42,852 nt of DNA from a candidate division TA06 bacterium. GTDB taxonomy: Bacteria > Edwardsbacteria > AC1 > EtOH8. The stretch spans positions 1 through 42,852 of the forward strand of contig JACQXR010000111.1 of NCBI GenBank assembly GCA_016208585.1, written 5' to 3'. Made by a program: the position numbers and the translations under genes. The notes below the pieces were generated by a model. It ran no database searches, was not told the origin of the DNA, and saw only the letters and a program-made list of their open reading frames with translations. This document shows, piece by piece, positions 1-9,589 of the stretch (the first letter of the stretch is position 1; each line of letters opens with the position of its first letter).

Positions 1-1
1 G

Positions 2-2350
2 GATCTGATTAACTTCGTCATTACCAATGTCAGGGCCGAGAATGTCTTCAACGCTGCCGCGGACATCAAATGGACCACTTCGGAGGCGGCTACCAGCACT
101 GTCTATTATGACACCCTCACCTCGGTCGGAAAGAAGACTACGGATGCGGATCAGGATATTCCCGCCGGCGAAGTGAAGAGCCACGTCATAACCCTGAAGG
201 GCCTGACGCCCAACCGCCTCTATTATTACGACGTGGAATCCAAGGACCATGCGGGCAATATAGTCCGGGATAACAACGGCGGCCGGCATTATACCTTTAC
301 CACTACCAACAACTGGGACGTGCTTTATGTGGACGGCTCCGGCTATCCCGTTGACGTCAGACCGGCTTATCAGAATGCGCTGGCCAAGTTTAGTTGGGGA
401 TATGACTCCTGGCTTTCCGGAAGATCTGCCGGCGGCCAGCCCGATACCGCCTATATGAACAAATTCAAATGCGTGATCTGGAGCGCCGGCTGGTATCTGG
501 ATCCGGAGGATACCGCTACGGTGAAGAATTATATGAACGGCCCGAAGGCCCTGTTGGGGATGTTTACCCAGGACACGCCCTGGTATTATGGTTCTGGCGA
601 CTACTATGGCGCGGCATTCAAAACATATCTAGAAAACGTCCTGCACACGATCTACCGCAGCGATCCGGTCAGCATAGCCCGTAAATATTACCGGGGCTAT
701 GCCTCTGACCCCATCTCCGACAAGTGGTCCGGAACCAAGGACAGCATGTATATCTATTGCAACGACGGCATGGGCGGCAACGGGGGGAATAAGGAATGGG
801 GCGACTTCATCAAGGCCAATACCAACGGAGTAGGCTTTATGTGCCAGGATTCCTCCAGTTCCAAGAGGGACACCTGCGGCATCCGCTGGACCAGCGGCGG
901 CGACCGATTGTTCCTGTCTACGGCCGAGTTTGCCAACATGAACGACACTTCCTCTACCGGCCCCTGGCAGAGCGCGGATCGGGATACCTTTATGAACAAA
1001 GCCGTGCTGTGGCTTTTGGGCCGCACCGAGGTTAAGCCGGTGATCTCTATTTCCGTGCCGGCCGGAGGTAACACCTATACCAGCAGCCCGATTTCCATAA
1101 CCTGGAGCGTAACCTATGGCGGCAGCCTGGCCCAGGACTCCACCTTCATTTATTACAGCGACAATAACGGCGACGCCTGGTACTTGATTACCAAGGGCGT
1201 CCTGACCTCGCCCTACGCTTGGGATATCACCGCCCGTTTGAACGGCGCCAAGTATAAGATAAAAGTGGTGGTCCGGGATAACGGAACGCCAAAGCTTACC
1301 GGCGAGACGGCCACCGGCGCTTTTACCATCAACCGTTCGGGCAACGATACCAAGGGGCCGGTGATGGTCCGGCATTCAATGAAGACGGACAAAAATCCGG
1401 TTCCGGGAGGCGCCAAGTTCAGGATTGACTGCACTGCCAGCGATTCCTTATTCGGCCTGTCCAACATTCAGGCAGTCAAGTGTTCTCTTACCGGCAGCAC
1501 CGTGACTGCTCCGGTGGTGCAGAATATGAAGGCGACCGATGGAACCTTTAACGCCATCATAGAGCAAGCTTTCGACTCCATTGCCACCGAAACCGGCAGC
1601 TGGTCCTTATCTTACAGGATTTACTTCAGGGCCCAGGACGCTTCGGCGGCCAAGGGGGGAAAGTCGGCCAATAACTGGGGCGGATTGGATAGCAATGATG
1701 TGGTGATTGCCGGCGGTAAAATTCCCAATGCCCAGCCATTAGCGGTAACTTTAACCTTGTTTACCGCCCAAACGGCTCAACCCGGGGTGGTATTAACCTG
1801 GACCACGGCTTCCGAAATCAATTCCTTAAGCTGGCAGGTAGAACGCAGCCTGACGGCAGACGGGGATTACCAGAAGATCGCCGAAATGCCGGCGGCCGGA
1901 AACTCCAACCAGGTTACAGAATACACCTATACCGACCTAACGGCCCTGCCTAACCAGGGATACTATTACAAGTTAGTGAACATCAGCAAGGACGAACCGC
2001 AATCGCGGGTGGTATACGGCCCCATCCACGCTACGGCCGGCGGAATTGCGGCTCCGAAGTTTTTTGCCCTGCAGGAGGCCAGGCCCAATCCCTTCGGCGG
2101 CATGGTGGACATCGGCTACCAGTTGCCGGAGAAGGCCCAGGTTTCGCTTAAGATCTACAACATCGCCGGGCAAGTGGTCCGCACCTTTGAAGAAGGCTTA
2201 AAGGATGCCGATTATTACACGGTCGTTTGGAACGGCAAAGACGACAACGGTAAGATATTGTCCAACGGCGTCTATATCTACCGGTTAAGCGCTAATACCA
2301 TAAGCGGCCGGCAATACCAGACGGCCAAAAAGGTTACCTTGCTGAAATAG
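2..2350 (+). CDS. Secreted surface protein with FlgD-like C-terminal sorting domain (5' truncated)
   Basis: The frame is open from the first bases of the window, so this is the C-terminal 782 residues of a longer protein; the GTG at 173 is an internal valine, not a start. It opens in a fibronectin-III-like domain (tryptophan in IKWTT, tyrosines in YYYDVESKDHAGN). A domain of about 230 residues follows (VLYVDGSG, VIWSAGW, GMFTQDTPWYY), of a kind I associate with extracellular proteins fused to T9SS-type tails but cannot name. Next come Ig/FN3-like stretches, and residues ~687-782 form a FlgD-like domain with PNPF, IYNIAGQVVRT, WNGKDDNGK and NGVYIYRL. That tail matches those of three other genes in this window, so it is probably exported and anchored by the PorU/PorV-like pair at 11-17 kb. 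No catalytic motif was seen. A strong terminator follows immediately. Confidence 0.85.
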   Translation, partial: DLINFVITNVRAENVFNAAADIKWTTSEAATSTVYYDTLTSVGKKTTDADQDIPAGEVKSHVITLKGLTPNRLYYYDVESKDHAGNIVRDNNGGRHYTFTTTNNWDVLYVDGSGYPVDVRPAYQNALAKFSWGYDSWLSGRSAGGQPDTAYMNKFKCVIWSAGWYLDPEDTATVKNYMNGPKALLGMFTQDTPWYYGSGDYYGAAFKTYLENVLHTIYRSDPVSIARKYYRGYASDPISDKWSGTKDSMYIYCNDGMGGNGGNKEWGDFIKANTNGVGFMCQDSSSSKRDTCGIRWTSGGDRLFLSTAEFANMNDTSSTGPWQSADRDTFMNKAVLWLLGRTEVKPVISISVPAGGNTYTSSPISITWSVTYGGSLAQDSTFIYYSDNNGDAWYLITKGVLTSPYAWDITARLNGAKYKIKVVVRDNGTPKLTGETATGAFTINRSGNDTKGPVMVRHSMKTDKNPVPGGAKFRIDCTASDSLFGLSNIQAVKCSLTGSTVTAPVVQNMKATDGTFNAIIEQAFDSIATETGSWSLSYRIYFRAQDASAAKGGKSANNWGGLDSNDVVIAGGKIPNAQPLAVTLTLFTAQTAQPGVVLTWTTASEINSLSWQVERSLTADGDYQKIAEMPAAGNSNQVTEYTYTDLTALPNQGYYYKLVNISKDEPQSRVVYGPIHATAGGIAAPKFFALQEARPNPFGGMVDIGYQLPEKAQVSLKIYNIAGQVVRTFEEGLKDADYYTVVWNGKDDNGKILSNGVYIYRLSANTISGRQYQTAKKVTLLK

Positions 2351-2375
2351 TTTCAGCGGAAACCTAAGTGCTTAG

Positions 2376-2415
2376 TCCTTAGCCCCGCCCTTAAGGGCGG
2401 GGCTAAGGATTTTTA
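2376..2415 (+). terminator. Intrinsic terminator
   Basis: A perfect palindrome at 2377-2408 (16-bp stem with GCCCCGCCC in one arm, extendable by one A-T pair) is followed by ATTTTTAG. It lies 26 bases after the stop codon of the upstream surface-protein gene and separates it from the TonB receptor. Confidence 0.85.
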
Positions 2416-2458
2416 GTATAACTTTTTGAATGGAGAGGGCCAAATAAAAAATAATGAA

Positions 2459-4576
2459 ATGAAAAGATTCATCCCTCAGGCAATGATGTTGGCCGCGGTT
2501 TCGGCCGGTCTCGCAATCTCAGCCGGGGCCGAGGTGCCGGACACAACCAGGACGCCGATATTCCGAATGCGGGGGATAGTGGTTACGGCCAGCCGCACGC
2601 CTGAAGAAATCGCCAAGGCCCCGGCCGCGGTAACGGTAGTTACGGCCCCTGAGCTTGCCCGGCGCCAGCCCCGCGCCACGGCCGAAGTCTTGCGGGAGGA
2701 AACGGGAATTACCGTCCAGAAGACCAACCACAATGGCGGGTCGCCGGTCATCAGAGGAATGATGGGAAATCAGATCCTCCTTCTGGTGGATGGGATTCGG
2801 TTGAATAATGCCATATACCGTTACGGGCCAAACCAGTATCTGAATACCATAGGAGCCGCCGGGCTCAAACGCATTGAGGTGGTGCGGGGCCCAGGCTCGG
2901 CATACTACGGTTCGGACGCCATGGGCGGAGTGGTCAATGCCCTTACCAAAGAGCCCCGGTTCAGTTCCTCGGGGTTATGCCTTGGCGGCCGAGCGGAAGG
3001 GCGATGGAGCTCCACGGATAGGGGAAGCCTTTTTGGCGGCGAGGTTTCCGTGGCCGGCTCCAAAATCGCTCTGGCTTTTGGCGGAACCCATAAGGAGGTG
3101 GGCGACTTTACGGCCGGCCGCGGATTCCAGAGAAGGGATTCCAGCTCCCAGGTCTCTCCCTCCTCGTGGCGGGAGAAAACCTTTGACGCCAAGCTGGCGC
3201 TGATTCCTTTAATGAAGCATCGGCTGGTCGCGGCTTTGCAGGATGTCCGCCAGCGCAATGTGGAGTTTTACCACACTCCGGACCGTCTGGATCCCTATCA
3301 GGACCGGACGCTGGCTTATGTCAAGTGGACCTGGGAAAATCCCCTTTCTTTCCTGGCTCAACTTGAGGCCCGGGCTTCTTGGCAGGTTCAAAAGGAGAAA
3401 TGGACCCGGAAGAAATCCGACCCGGATTATAGTCTTATTTACGGTTCAGCCAATGAGGTTGGAACCCCCGGCGCTTCCTTTCGGACACAAACCAAACCCT
3501 GGAAAAGCGTGGAGTTCACATTGGGGGTGGAGTCCTACCGGGATAAAGTTACCAGTTCCGGTTTTCGGGACAGCACGGTTCTGACCGCCGGCGCCGTGAA
3601 CCGGCGGAGTGCGCGCGGAGACTATAGTAATGCCGTTTTGGAAAACAGGGGAGGCTTTTTCCTATCCCGGGCGCAACCCTTTTCCAAACTTGCTCTTTTT
3701 TCCGGAATTCGCTACGACAGGTTCAAACTTAGTTCTTCCCCGGACTCTTTGGCGGTGCCGTTTGGGATAGTCCAAAAAAACTCCGCGCTTACGGGCGGCG
3801 GCGGAATGCGCTGGGAAATCAAAGGCCCGCTGGCCCTGGCGGCCAATATCGCCACCGCTTTTAGGGCGCCCAATGTGGATGATGTCCTCCGTTTCGGCCC
3901 GGTGGAGAGAACTTGGTTTGAAGTGCCCAATCCCGGCCTCAAGCCGGAGAAGAGCGCCACCGTGGACTATGGCCTGCGCTGGGACGGCCCGGCGCTCGCT
4001 TTAAGCCTGACCTTCTACCATGCCGGCTTGCGGGACCTGATTGACCGCCGGCCTGCAAGTTACAACGGAGATACGCTCTACTCCGGCCGCAGGGTTCAGC
4101 GCCGGGAGAATGTAATCCGGGCGAGAATTGATGGCCTGGAGGCCGAGGTTGAAGTTTTGCTGACCAACGAAGTTAATTTTCGCGGCGGGCTTTCCAGCGC
4201 CTATGGTCAGGATCTGACCGCCGGCGTCCCCTTGCGGCGCATCCCGCCGCTTTCGGGATATGTTGCCTGTCAGATCGCCAAGCCAGATGGACGGCTTTGG
4301 GCCGAAGCCACCGCGCGCCTGGCAGGGGAACAGTCCCGCTATGCCCCGGGAGACCGTTCGGACCTGGATATGCAGCCCGCGCCGGGACGCTATGTGACAC
4401 CCGGTTACGCGATTCTCAACTTCCGTTTCGGCTCCAAAGTTACAAGATTTCTCGAGGCCACCCTGGGAATCGAGAATATCGCCAACCGCAATTACTGGGA
4501 GCACGGCTCGCGGGTTCCGGCCAGCGGAACGAATGTAACCCTTGGGCTGGCGCTATCCGGAGATAGGAATTTCTGA
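2459..4576 (+). CDS. TonB-dependent outer-membrane receptor
   Basis: Beta-barrel receptor for energised uptake of a scarce ligand across the outer membrane. ATG 2459 is chosen because it gives a signal peptide (MKRF, then a hydrophobic stretch ending AISAGAE); the frame also opens at a TTG at 2426, which is less convincing, and a purine-rich GGAGAGG lies rather far upstream. The plug domain spans about residues 40-175 (VVTASRTPEE, PVIRGMMGNQILLLVDGIRLNN, VVRGPGSAYYGSDAMGGVVN). The barrel carries the late signature FRAPNVDDVLRFG...VPNPGLKPEKS and the protein ends in phenylalanine, as expected for a barrel. The DGIRLNNAIYRYGPNQY stretch and the FRAPN/LKPE block resemble haem/haemoglobin-type receptors, but substrate cannot be fixed from sequence. 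At 705 residues it has normal length. No TonB or transport genes adjoin it. Confidence 0.9.
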   Translation: MKRFIPQAMMLAAVSAGLAISAGAEVPDTTRTPIFRMRGIVVTASRTPEEIAKAPAAVTVVTAPELARRQPRATAEVLREETGITVQKTNHNGGSPVIRGMMGNQILLLVDGIRLNNAIYRYGPNQYLNTIGAAGLKRIEVVRGPGSAYYGSDAMGGVVNALTKEPRFSSSGLCLGGRAEGRWSSTDRGSLFGGEVSVAGSKIALAFGGTHKEVGDFTAGRGFQRRDSSSQVSPSSWREKTFDAKLALIPLMKHRLVAALQDVRQRNVEFYHTPDRLDPYQDRTLAYVKWTWENPLSFLAQLEARASWQVQKEKWTRKKSDPDYSLIYGSANEVGTPGASFRTQTKPWKSVEFTLGVESYRDKVTSSGFRDSTVLTAGAVNRRSARGDYSNAVLENRGGFFLSRAQPFSKLALFSGIRYDRFKLSSSPDSLAVPFGIVQKNSALTGGGGMRWEIKGPLALAANIATAFRAPNVDDVLRFGPVERTWFEVPNPGLKPEKSATVDYGLRWDGPALALSLTFYHAGLRDLIDRRPASYNGDTLYSGRRVQRRENVIRARIDGLEAEVEVLLTNEVNFRGGLSSAYGQDLTAGVPLRRIPPLSGYVACQIAKPDGRLWAEATARLAGEQSRYAPGDRSDLDMQPAPGRYVTPGYAILNFRFGSKVTRFLEATLGIENIANRNYWEHGSRVPASGTNVTLGLALSGDRNF

Positions 4577-4607
4577 AGGCGAAAGGGGAGTGCCTGCGCT
4601 GTAGTGT

Positions 4608-4699
4608 AGCTTCTCGGCGCTTCCTGCCCGCCGGCAGGCGGGGAAGACGCTGCTCTTGTGAAGCGAAAGCGGTGGCGCGCCCGGCGCCTTCGGCATGAC
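4608..4699 (-). repeat. Palindromic intergenic repeat of the GTCATGCCGAAG type
   Basis: Read on the minus strand the segment begins GTCATGCCGAAGGCG and ends AAGCGCCGAGAAGCT, the layout of the widespread GTCATxCxGAx...GAAGxATC intergenic repeats. An inner inverted repeat around 4622-4646 (CTTCC...GGAAG with CCCGCC/GGCGGG) adds structure. Variants of the same phrase lie at 25192-25234 and 31771-31813. Confidence 0.5.
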
Positions 4700-4749
4700 G
4701 GCAACTTCAATGACGGCTATGAATTTTATATATTTTTTTGATTTTTTTC

Positions 4750-4778
4750 TTGACAAATAATTTTGGAACTGTTAAACT
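4750..4778 (+). promoter_or_regulatory. Sigma70-type promoter for the protease-like gene
   Basis: TTGACA at 4750-4755, a 17-base spacer and TAAACT at 4773-4778, in an AT-rich stretch about 50 bases ahead of the start codon at 4829. The -35 hexamer is perfect. Confidence 0.7.
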
Positions 4779-4828
4779 ACTGAGGAGCCATAATTATATG
4801 CAAAAACAAATATACGAGGAGACATATC

Positions 4829-5257
4829 ATGGGTTTAGTGAATGCTACAATTATTTTAAGAAATCCGAAAGAAGATGAAATTAAAGAAATGGAGGTTGAA
4901 GCGTTAGTAGATTCAGGAGCATTGCATCTTTGCATTCCAGAGAAAGTTGCTATTCAATTGAATTTGAAAGAATTATGTAAAAGAGATGTTACTACTGCGG
5001 ATGGGAAGGAACATTTATGCTCCTATGTTGGTCCTATTGAAGTAAAATTTGAGAATAGAGGTTGTTTTACCGGAGCGCTTATATTGGGAGACGAAATTTT
5101 ACTTGGCGCAGTTCCAATGGAAGATATGGATGTTTTAATTTCTCCGACGCAGAAAAAACTAATTGTTAATCCCAAAAGTCCGAATATTGCATCTTCAATA
5201 GCAAAAGGATTAAAGAAATTAAAAACATCTAATAAGTCAATGAAGCTGACCGCTTAA
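4829..5257 (+). CDS. Clan AA (retropepsin-like) aspartic protease family protein
   Basis: A 142-residue protein with the layout of the small single-domain clan AA proteases: a beta-rich start, the motif ALVDSGALHLCIP with the catalytic-type D-S-G-A at about residues 27-30, and a later ILGDEILLGAVPMEDMDVLI block resembling the conserved second half, ending in a fairly constant VNPKSP segment. Such proteins should act as dimers, one Asp per chain; substrates are unknown. It has its own promoter, a good ribosome site (GAGGAGA, 8 bases before ATG) and a clearly lower GC content than the flanking genes, suggesting recent gain. No antitoxin-like partner is evident. The lysine-rich C-terminus (IAKGLKKLKTSNKSMKLTA) may be disordered. 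Confidence 0.75.
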   Translation: MGLVNATIILRNPKEDEIKEMEVEALVDSGALHLCIPEKVAIQLNLKELCKRDVTTADGKEHLCSYVGPIEVKFENRGCFTGALILGDEILLGAVPMEDMDVLISPTQKKLIVNPKSPNIASSIAKGLKKLKTSNKSMKLTA

Positions 5258-5443
5258 CTGCACCCGCTAATTTTGTGGTATTTAGAGCATTAGTGATGAG
5301 TTCACTGTAAAAAGTCTTATTTCAAAAAATCGAGCATTGGAAATCCAATAAGTTACAACACCCCAAAATGACAAAAGTAAACTCAGGGATGCTTTCAACA
5401 TTATGTGCCAGTTCCACTACGCGGCAGTTTCTCTCTATCGTTC

Positions 5444-5467
5444 AACGTCAACATTAACGTCAACATT
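5444..5467 (+). repeat. Perfect 12-bp tandem duplication
   Basis: AACGTCAACATT occurs twice in direct succession just before the AAGGAGGG ribosome site of the gene at 5483. The rest of 5258-5443 is AT-rich DNA in which I see no gene, terminator or clear promoter. Confidence 0.7.
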
Positions 5468-5482
5468 TAAGGAGGGATTACC

Positions 5483-8400
5483 ATGAAACATCAAAGAATG
5501 CGGGCAGCTATAACGGGAACACTCGTCTTAACATTCCTTATTTCAGCCGTTCCTTTGGCCGGACAACGGTTGGGCTACAATTCCTTTAATGCCGGAAATA
5601 TTTCATCTTTGTTTTACAATAACGGTTTTATCGGGGATTCCACCAACGCCCTTCCTTCCGGTTGGTGGCCCAGCAACGCCAAAAACTCGTATTTCAGCCG
5701 AGGCGGATTGTGGATCGGCGCCAGCAAAAATGGCGGGGACACTTATTCCGTTTCCACCGGTTGTCCGGGAGAATTTTTTCCTACGGCAGATTGTTCAACC
5801 ATGGTTTCTATCCGTCCCGGCAGCCGGGCGACTCAAGAGTTATGGGCCAGGTTTGACGACGCTAATCCGCTTTACAATCAGGGCGCGATTCTCAATGCGC
5901 AAGTGACGATGCGCGGTTATCAGTGGAGTTTTTCGCCGGTGGACAATTTTTACATCACCGAGTATCAGGTAAAAAATAACGGCAGCAATTATTTATCCGG
6001 CGTCTATGCCGGCTTTTATTATGACGGGGATGTGGTTACGACCCCAGCTGCTGATTCTAAGACCACAAATTACACCGACTTTGATGTTTCTCCCGACGAC
6101 AGCACCGGCCAGCCCCGCAACTTAGTGTGGATGACCGGTGACTCTGCCTGGGCCCAAAGCGTGGTTGGCTTTCCGGTGGGGTATTTGGGAATGCGCCTTT
6201 TGGAAGCCCGCAAACCCAATGGCAGCGCCATCGGCGTCTCATCGGCCAGAAGTTGGAAAATCACGGCGGATCCCGCCAGCGATGCCAATGCGCTGGATCT
6301 CTATAATCGCTATCGGTATTTATCCGCCAACGTTACCGATGCCGACGCCAAGCGGGTGATAAACGATTTTAGAATGACCACGGATTCGATTCACCTCAAA
6401 ATACCCGCCTACCTTATTAAAAATATTGAGGGGGTTTATCGAATAAACGACATCTTGCACGGGGGCACGAACTATTTTACCGGAGGCAGTTTTAATCGGG
6501 CCGGCTGGATTACTTTGGGAAAACCGGCTCCGGATGTGATAAAGGAAGCGTATAATCAATCCACGGACGATATTCAGACCAATGGCGCAGGAGATACCGT
6601 TACCGCGGTTCATGTTTCCAGCGTCCCGCTTGATTCAGTGGCCGGGGTTTGGCTGGCAAATGACGCCTCTCATACCGGCACAAATTATTATACCGGAGGG
6701 AGTTTTACATCCGACGGCTGGATTTATTTGGGAACGCCCATTGAACTCGCTATACTTACGGATTATCCGATTGCCTGGTGGTTTTATAAGGATAATAATG
6801 TTACGGTTTCATTCTGGAATCGGTATTGGAACGAGTCGGATTCCCCCAGCGACAATACCCATGTAACAGTAGGGATGACCACCAATTTCGACGAGGTGGA
6901 AGGCGTATATCTTCAAACAGACAGCCTTCATACCGGAACAAATTATTATACCGGCGGCAGTTTTGACAAAGCCACCGGCGCGATTACTCTGGGGACAGCC
7001 CTTCCAACTTTAGACCCGGTGTGGGTTTGTTATCGCACCTATGCTATCGCCGACTATAAGATGCTTCTTAACGCCGGTCCCTTTGCCTTGGCTCCCAATG
7101 ATTCTATAAAAGCGGTCTACGCTACTGTAGCCGGCCAGACATTAGCCGAGCTTCGGAAAAATTCCGATCTGGCCCAGTATATGTGGGATCATCCGGGCTA
7201 TGTTCCCGCCTCCACCTATGGCTCAATATCGGGAAGAATAAAAAGGACCGACGACGTTACCGGCATTGAAAATGCTTTGGTCAAAATTTTTCAAGCGGGC
7301 CTGGCAAAAGACAGCGCCTGGAGCGCGGTTGACGGCGGATATGCTTTAAACAGCCTGGAGGCGGGCAGCTATGATTCTCTGAGGGCAGCGCGCGCCGCTT
7401 ATGCGGACAGCAACATTACCGGCCCCATTTCGGTAATCGGCTCGAAGGACAGCCTGGGATTTGATCTGGCCTTAAGGTATCAATATGCCACGATTAAGGG
7501 CAAGGTTACCAGAACCGATGGCGTTACCCCCTTGGCCGGCGTTTACCTCGAATTAAAAGGCTCCCAATATCAAAGCGCTTACAGCGATAATGAAGGCGGA
7601 TATATATTTCAATCTGTAAATCCGGCCGTGGGCGATTCGATCGTGGCCTCTTTGTCGGACTATCAGGGGAAGATAGTCCCGGGCGTAGTAACGGCCAACG
7701 ACTCGGTGACCGTGGTAAATGTTCAAATGCAGTATTTGTATGCCAACATCACCGGAAAGATAACCGGCACCGATGGTCTAACGCCGGTGGCCGGGGCTTC
7801 GGTGACGGCCAGCGGAAATAATTCCTACAATACCCTGGCCAATTTCGAGGGTTTTTATGACGTCAAAGGAATGGCGGCGGACACCTATAAAGTGATTGTT
7901 TCGGCCTGGGGATTTGGTTCCGACTCGGCGATGGCCGTAATCGCAAAAGTCGATTCGATATCCCGGATTGATTTTTCTTTGCATCAAGCTTCAGCCGACG
8001 GCTCGATGCGCTGGGCGGATAAAACATCGCTGTCAACCAAACGTTATGGGCTGGGTTCGGCAGCGGTTGGGGGAAAGATTTACGTCATTGGAGGAATGGG
8101 CGAGAATGAGGCGGTATTAGTCACAGTTGAAGAATATGATCCGCTTGCCGATACGGTAAACGGCCTGCCCTGGTCAACCAAGGCTTCCATGCCCGCACCC
8201 CGCTATGGTTTGGCCTGTGTCTCTTTAGGCGATTCTATTATCTATGCCATCGGCGGATATGATGCCTTGGAAAACGCTTTAAGCACAGTTGAGGCTTACA
8301 AACCTAAAACCAATACTTGGCTTGCCGGATTTGCGCCCATGCCTACGCCCCGGGCATATTTGGGGATTGGAGTTCTCAACGACACCATCTATGCCGTGGG

Positions 8401-9472
8401 CGGGGAGAATAATAGCATCGCCGGCCTGGATACCGTAGAAGCTTATGACCCGATAAGCAATTCCTGGACGACGAAGAAATCGCTTTTAGGAGGACCGAAT
8501 TCTGGCCGTTCCGGCTTAACCTGCGCTACTCCCGATAGCGCCGGAATTATCAGGCTCCACGTTGTTGATGGTAAAAAGGTTGACGGAACTTATATGCAGA
8601 CGCATCAGAAATATAACCAGGCTGCCAATACTTGGGTTGCCCGAATGGCGCCGCCGACGCCTCCCATGGCATTTTTAGCCAGCGATGTGATTTACGATAG
8701 CATCTATTGTTTGGGAGGGCGAGACCTTTCCGGCTATTATAACTCCGCCGTTACCTATAACCCTTACAGCAACACTTGGCGGACTGAAACTCCCCTGCCC
8801 AGTCCCAAAGCATATTTTGGAGCAAGGGCAATTGAAGGCAATGGCATTTATGTCATGGGGGGAAAATCCGATGATGTAACCATAGTGGGGACGGTAAGAA
8901 AGGGCTATAGATATGGCTCTATTTCCGGAACAGCAACAGTCAAAATTTCAGGCGCCGCCATCGCCGGGGCGTTGGTGGAATGCGTCCAAGGAGGAAAGAC
9001 TGCCGGCAGCGATTATACCGATAACAACGGTTTTTATGTTCTCTCAAACCTTGAACCGGGGCTTTATAATGTCCGCTTTTATAAGACCGGCGATGTTGAT
9101 AGTACGATTAACAATGTGAATGTGCTTTGGGGGCAGAATACCGTTTTAGATTTTGTCGGCGTGGCAGGTAATAGGCCTACCGAACTTTCCGCTTTAATCT
9201 TTGCGTTATATCCTGCCTACCCAAATCCAGTACGGAACCAGGCCGTTATTGGCTATCAAATTCCGGCCAAGGCATTGGTGAATTTATCGGTTTACAACGT
9301 GCTGGGTCAAAAGGTAAAAACCCTGGTCAACGGCAGTCAGAATGCGGGATGGCATTCGGTGACCTGGAACGGACGGGATAACGGGGGCCGCAAGGTAGCC
9401 AGCGGCATTTACCTGTATCGCCTGACCACCGGCTCCGAAAATGCGGTTAAAAAACTAGTGGTGATAAGGTAG
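5483..9472 (+). CDS. Large secreted Kelch / carboxypeptidase-regulatory-domain surface protein with FlgD-like tail
   Basis: A 1329-residue exported protein. The start is supported by AAGGAGGG seven bases upstream and a signal peptide (MKHQRMRAA, hydrophobic core, cut near PLAGQ). Residues ~30-570 contain three copies of a roughly 40-residue unit (at about 316, 386 and 473) built on (E/A)GV(Y/W)...GTNY(F/Y)TGGSF...LG. Carboxypeptidase-regulatory-like beta domains start near 575, 669, 753 and 1143. Five or six Kelch blades occupy about 842-1130 (IYVIGG, IYAIGG, IYAVGG, IYCLGG, IYVMGG with matching VEAYDP). The last ~90 residues are FlgD-like (YPNPVRNQA, VYNVLGQKVKTL, WNGRDNGGRKVASGIYLYRL). Probable role: surface adhesion or ligand binding; no enzyme motif seen. 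Expected to be a client of the downstream PorU/PorV-like pair. Followed by its own terminator. Confidence 0.85.
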   Translation: MKHQRMRAAITGTLVLTFLISAVPLAGQRLGYNSFNAGNISSLFYNNGFIGDSTNALPSGWWPSNAKNSYFSRGGLWIGASKNGGDTYSVSTGCPGEFFPTADCSTMVSIRPGSRATQELWARFDDANPLYNQGAILNAQVTMRGYQWSFSPVDNFYITEYQVKNNGSNYLSGVYAGFYYDGDVVTTPAADSKTTNYTDFDVSPDDSTGQPRNLVWMTGDSAWAQSVVGFPVGYLGMRLLEARKPNGSAIGVSSARSWKITADPASDANALDLYNRYRYLSANVTDADAKRVINDFRMTTDSIHLKIPAYLIKNIEGVYRINDILHGGTNYFTGGSFNRAGWITLGKPAPDVIKEAYNQSTDDIQTNGAGDTVTAVHVSSVPLDSVAGVWLANDASHTGTNYYTGGSFTSDGWIYLGTPIELAILTDYPIAWWFYKDNNVTVSFWNRYWNESDSPSDNTHVTVGMTTNFDEVEGVYLQTDSLHTGTNYYTGGSFDKATGAITLGTALPTLDPVWVCYRTYAIADYKMLLNAGPFALAPNDSIKAVYATVAGQTLAELRKNSDLAQYMWDHPGYVPASTYGSISGRIKRTDDVTGIENALVKIFQAGLAKDSAWSAVDGGYALNSLEAGSYDSLRAARAAYADSNITGPISVIGSKDSLGFDLALRYQYATIKGKVTRTDGVTPLAGVYLELKGSQYQSAYSDNEGGYIFQSVNPAVGDSIVASLSDYQGKIVPGVVTANDSVTVVNVQMQYLYANITGKITGTDGLTPVAGASVTASGNNSYNTLANFEGFYDVKGMAADTYKVIVSAWGFGSDSAMAVIAKVDSISRIDFSLHQASADGSMRWADKTSLSTKRYGLGSAAVGGKIYVIGGMGENEAVLVTVEEYDPLADTVNGLPWSTKASMPAPRYGLACVSLGDSIIYAIGGYDALENALSTVEAYKPKTNTWLAGFAPMPTPRAYLGIGVLNDTIYAVGGENNSIAGLDTVEAYDPISNSWTTKKSLLGGPNSGRSGLTCATPDSAGIIRLHVVDGKKVDGTYMQTHQKYNQAANTWVARMAPPTPPMAFLASDVIYDSIYCLGGRDLSGYYNSAVTYNPYSNTWRTETPLPSPKAYFGARAIEGNGIYVMGGKSDDVTIVGTVRKGYRYGSISGTATVKISGAAIAGALVECVQGGKTAGSDYTDNNGFYVLSNLEPGLYNVRFYKTGDVDSTINNVNVLWGQNTVLDFVGVAGNRPTELSALIFALYPAYPNPVRNQAVIGYQIPAKALVNLSVYNVLGQKVKTLVNGSQNAGWHSVTWNGRDNGGRKVASGIYLYRLTTGSENAVKKLVVIR

Positions 9473-9491
9473 TCGCAGCTTAAACTGAAAT

Positions 9492-9524
9492 GGCACGGCC
9501 AGAACCTTTTGTTTTGGCCGTGCC
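9492..9524 (+). terminator. Intrinsic terminator after the Kelch gene
   Basis: GGCACGGCCA and TGGCCGTGCC form a perfect 10-bp stem around a 13-base loop, followed by the moderately T-rich GAATTTCTTAATT, 19 bases after the stop codon. Confidence 0.7.
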
Positions 9525-9554
9525 GAATTTCTTAATTATTTGTTGCTTTATCTC

Positions 9555-9583
9555 TTGACAAATGCCGGTTTGTATGTTAAGAT
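9555..9583 (+). promoter_or_regulatory. Sigma70-type promoter of the sortase operon
   Basis: TTGACA at 9555-9560, a 17-base spacer and TAAGAT at 9578-9583, an excellent promoter by spacing and hexamers. Predicted transcription start near 9590 gives a leader of about 185 bases before the ATG at 9776. Confidence 0.8.
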
Positions 9584-9589
9584 ACGGTA

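Noticed and set aside
2426-2458. TTG start for the TonB receptor
   Set aside because: It would put 11 hydrophilic residues before a normal signal peptide; ATG 2459 is the better start.
5230-5310. Possible integron attC site after the protease-like gene (GCTTAAC at the stop codon, C-terminus SMKLTA)
   Set aside because: No partner GTTRRRY box or paired inner boxes within a sensible distance.
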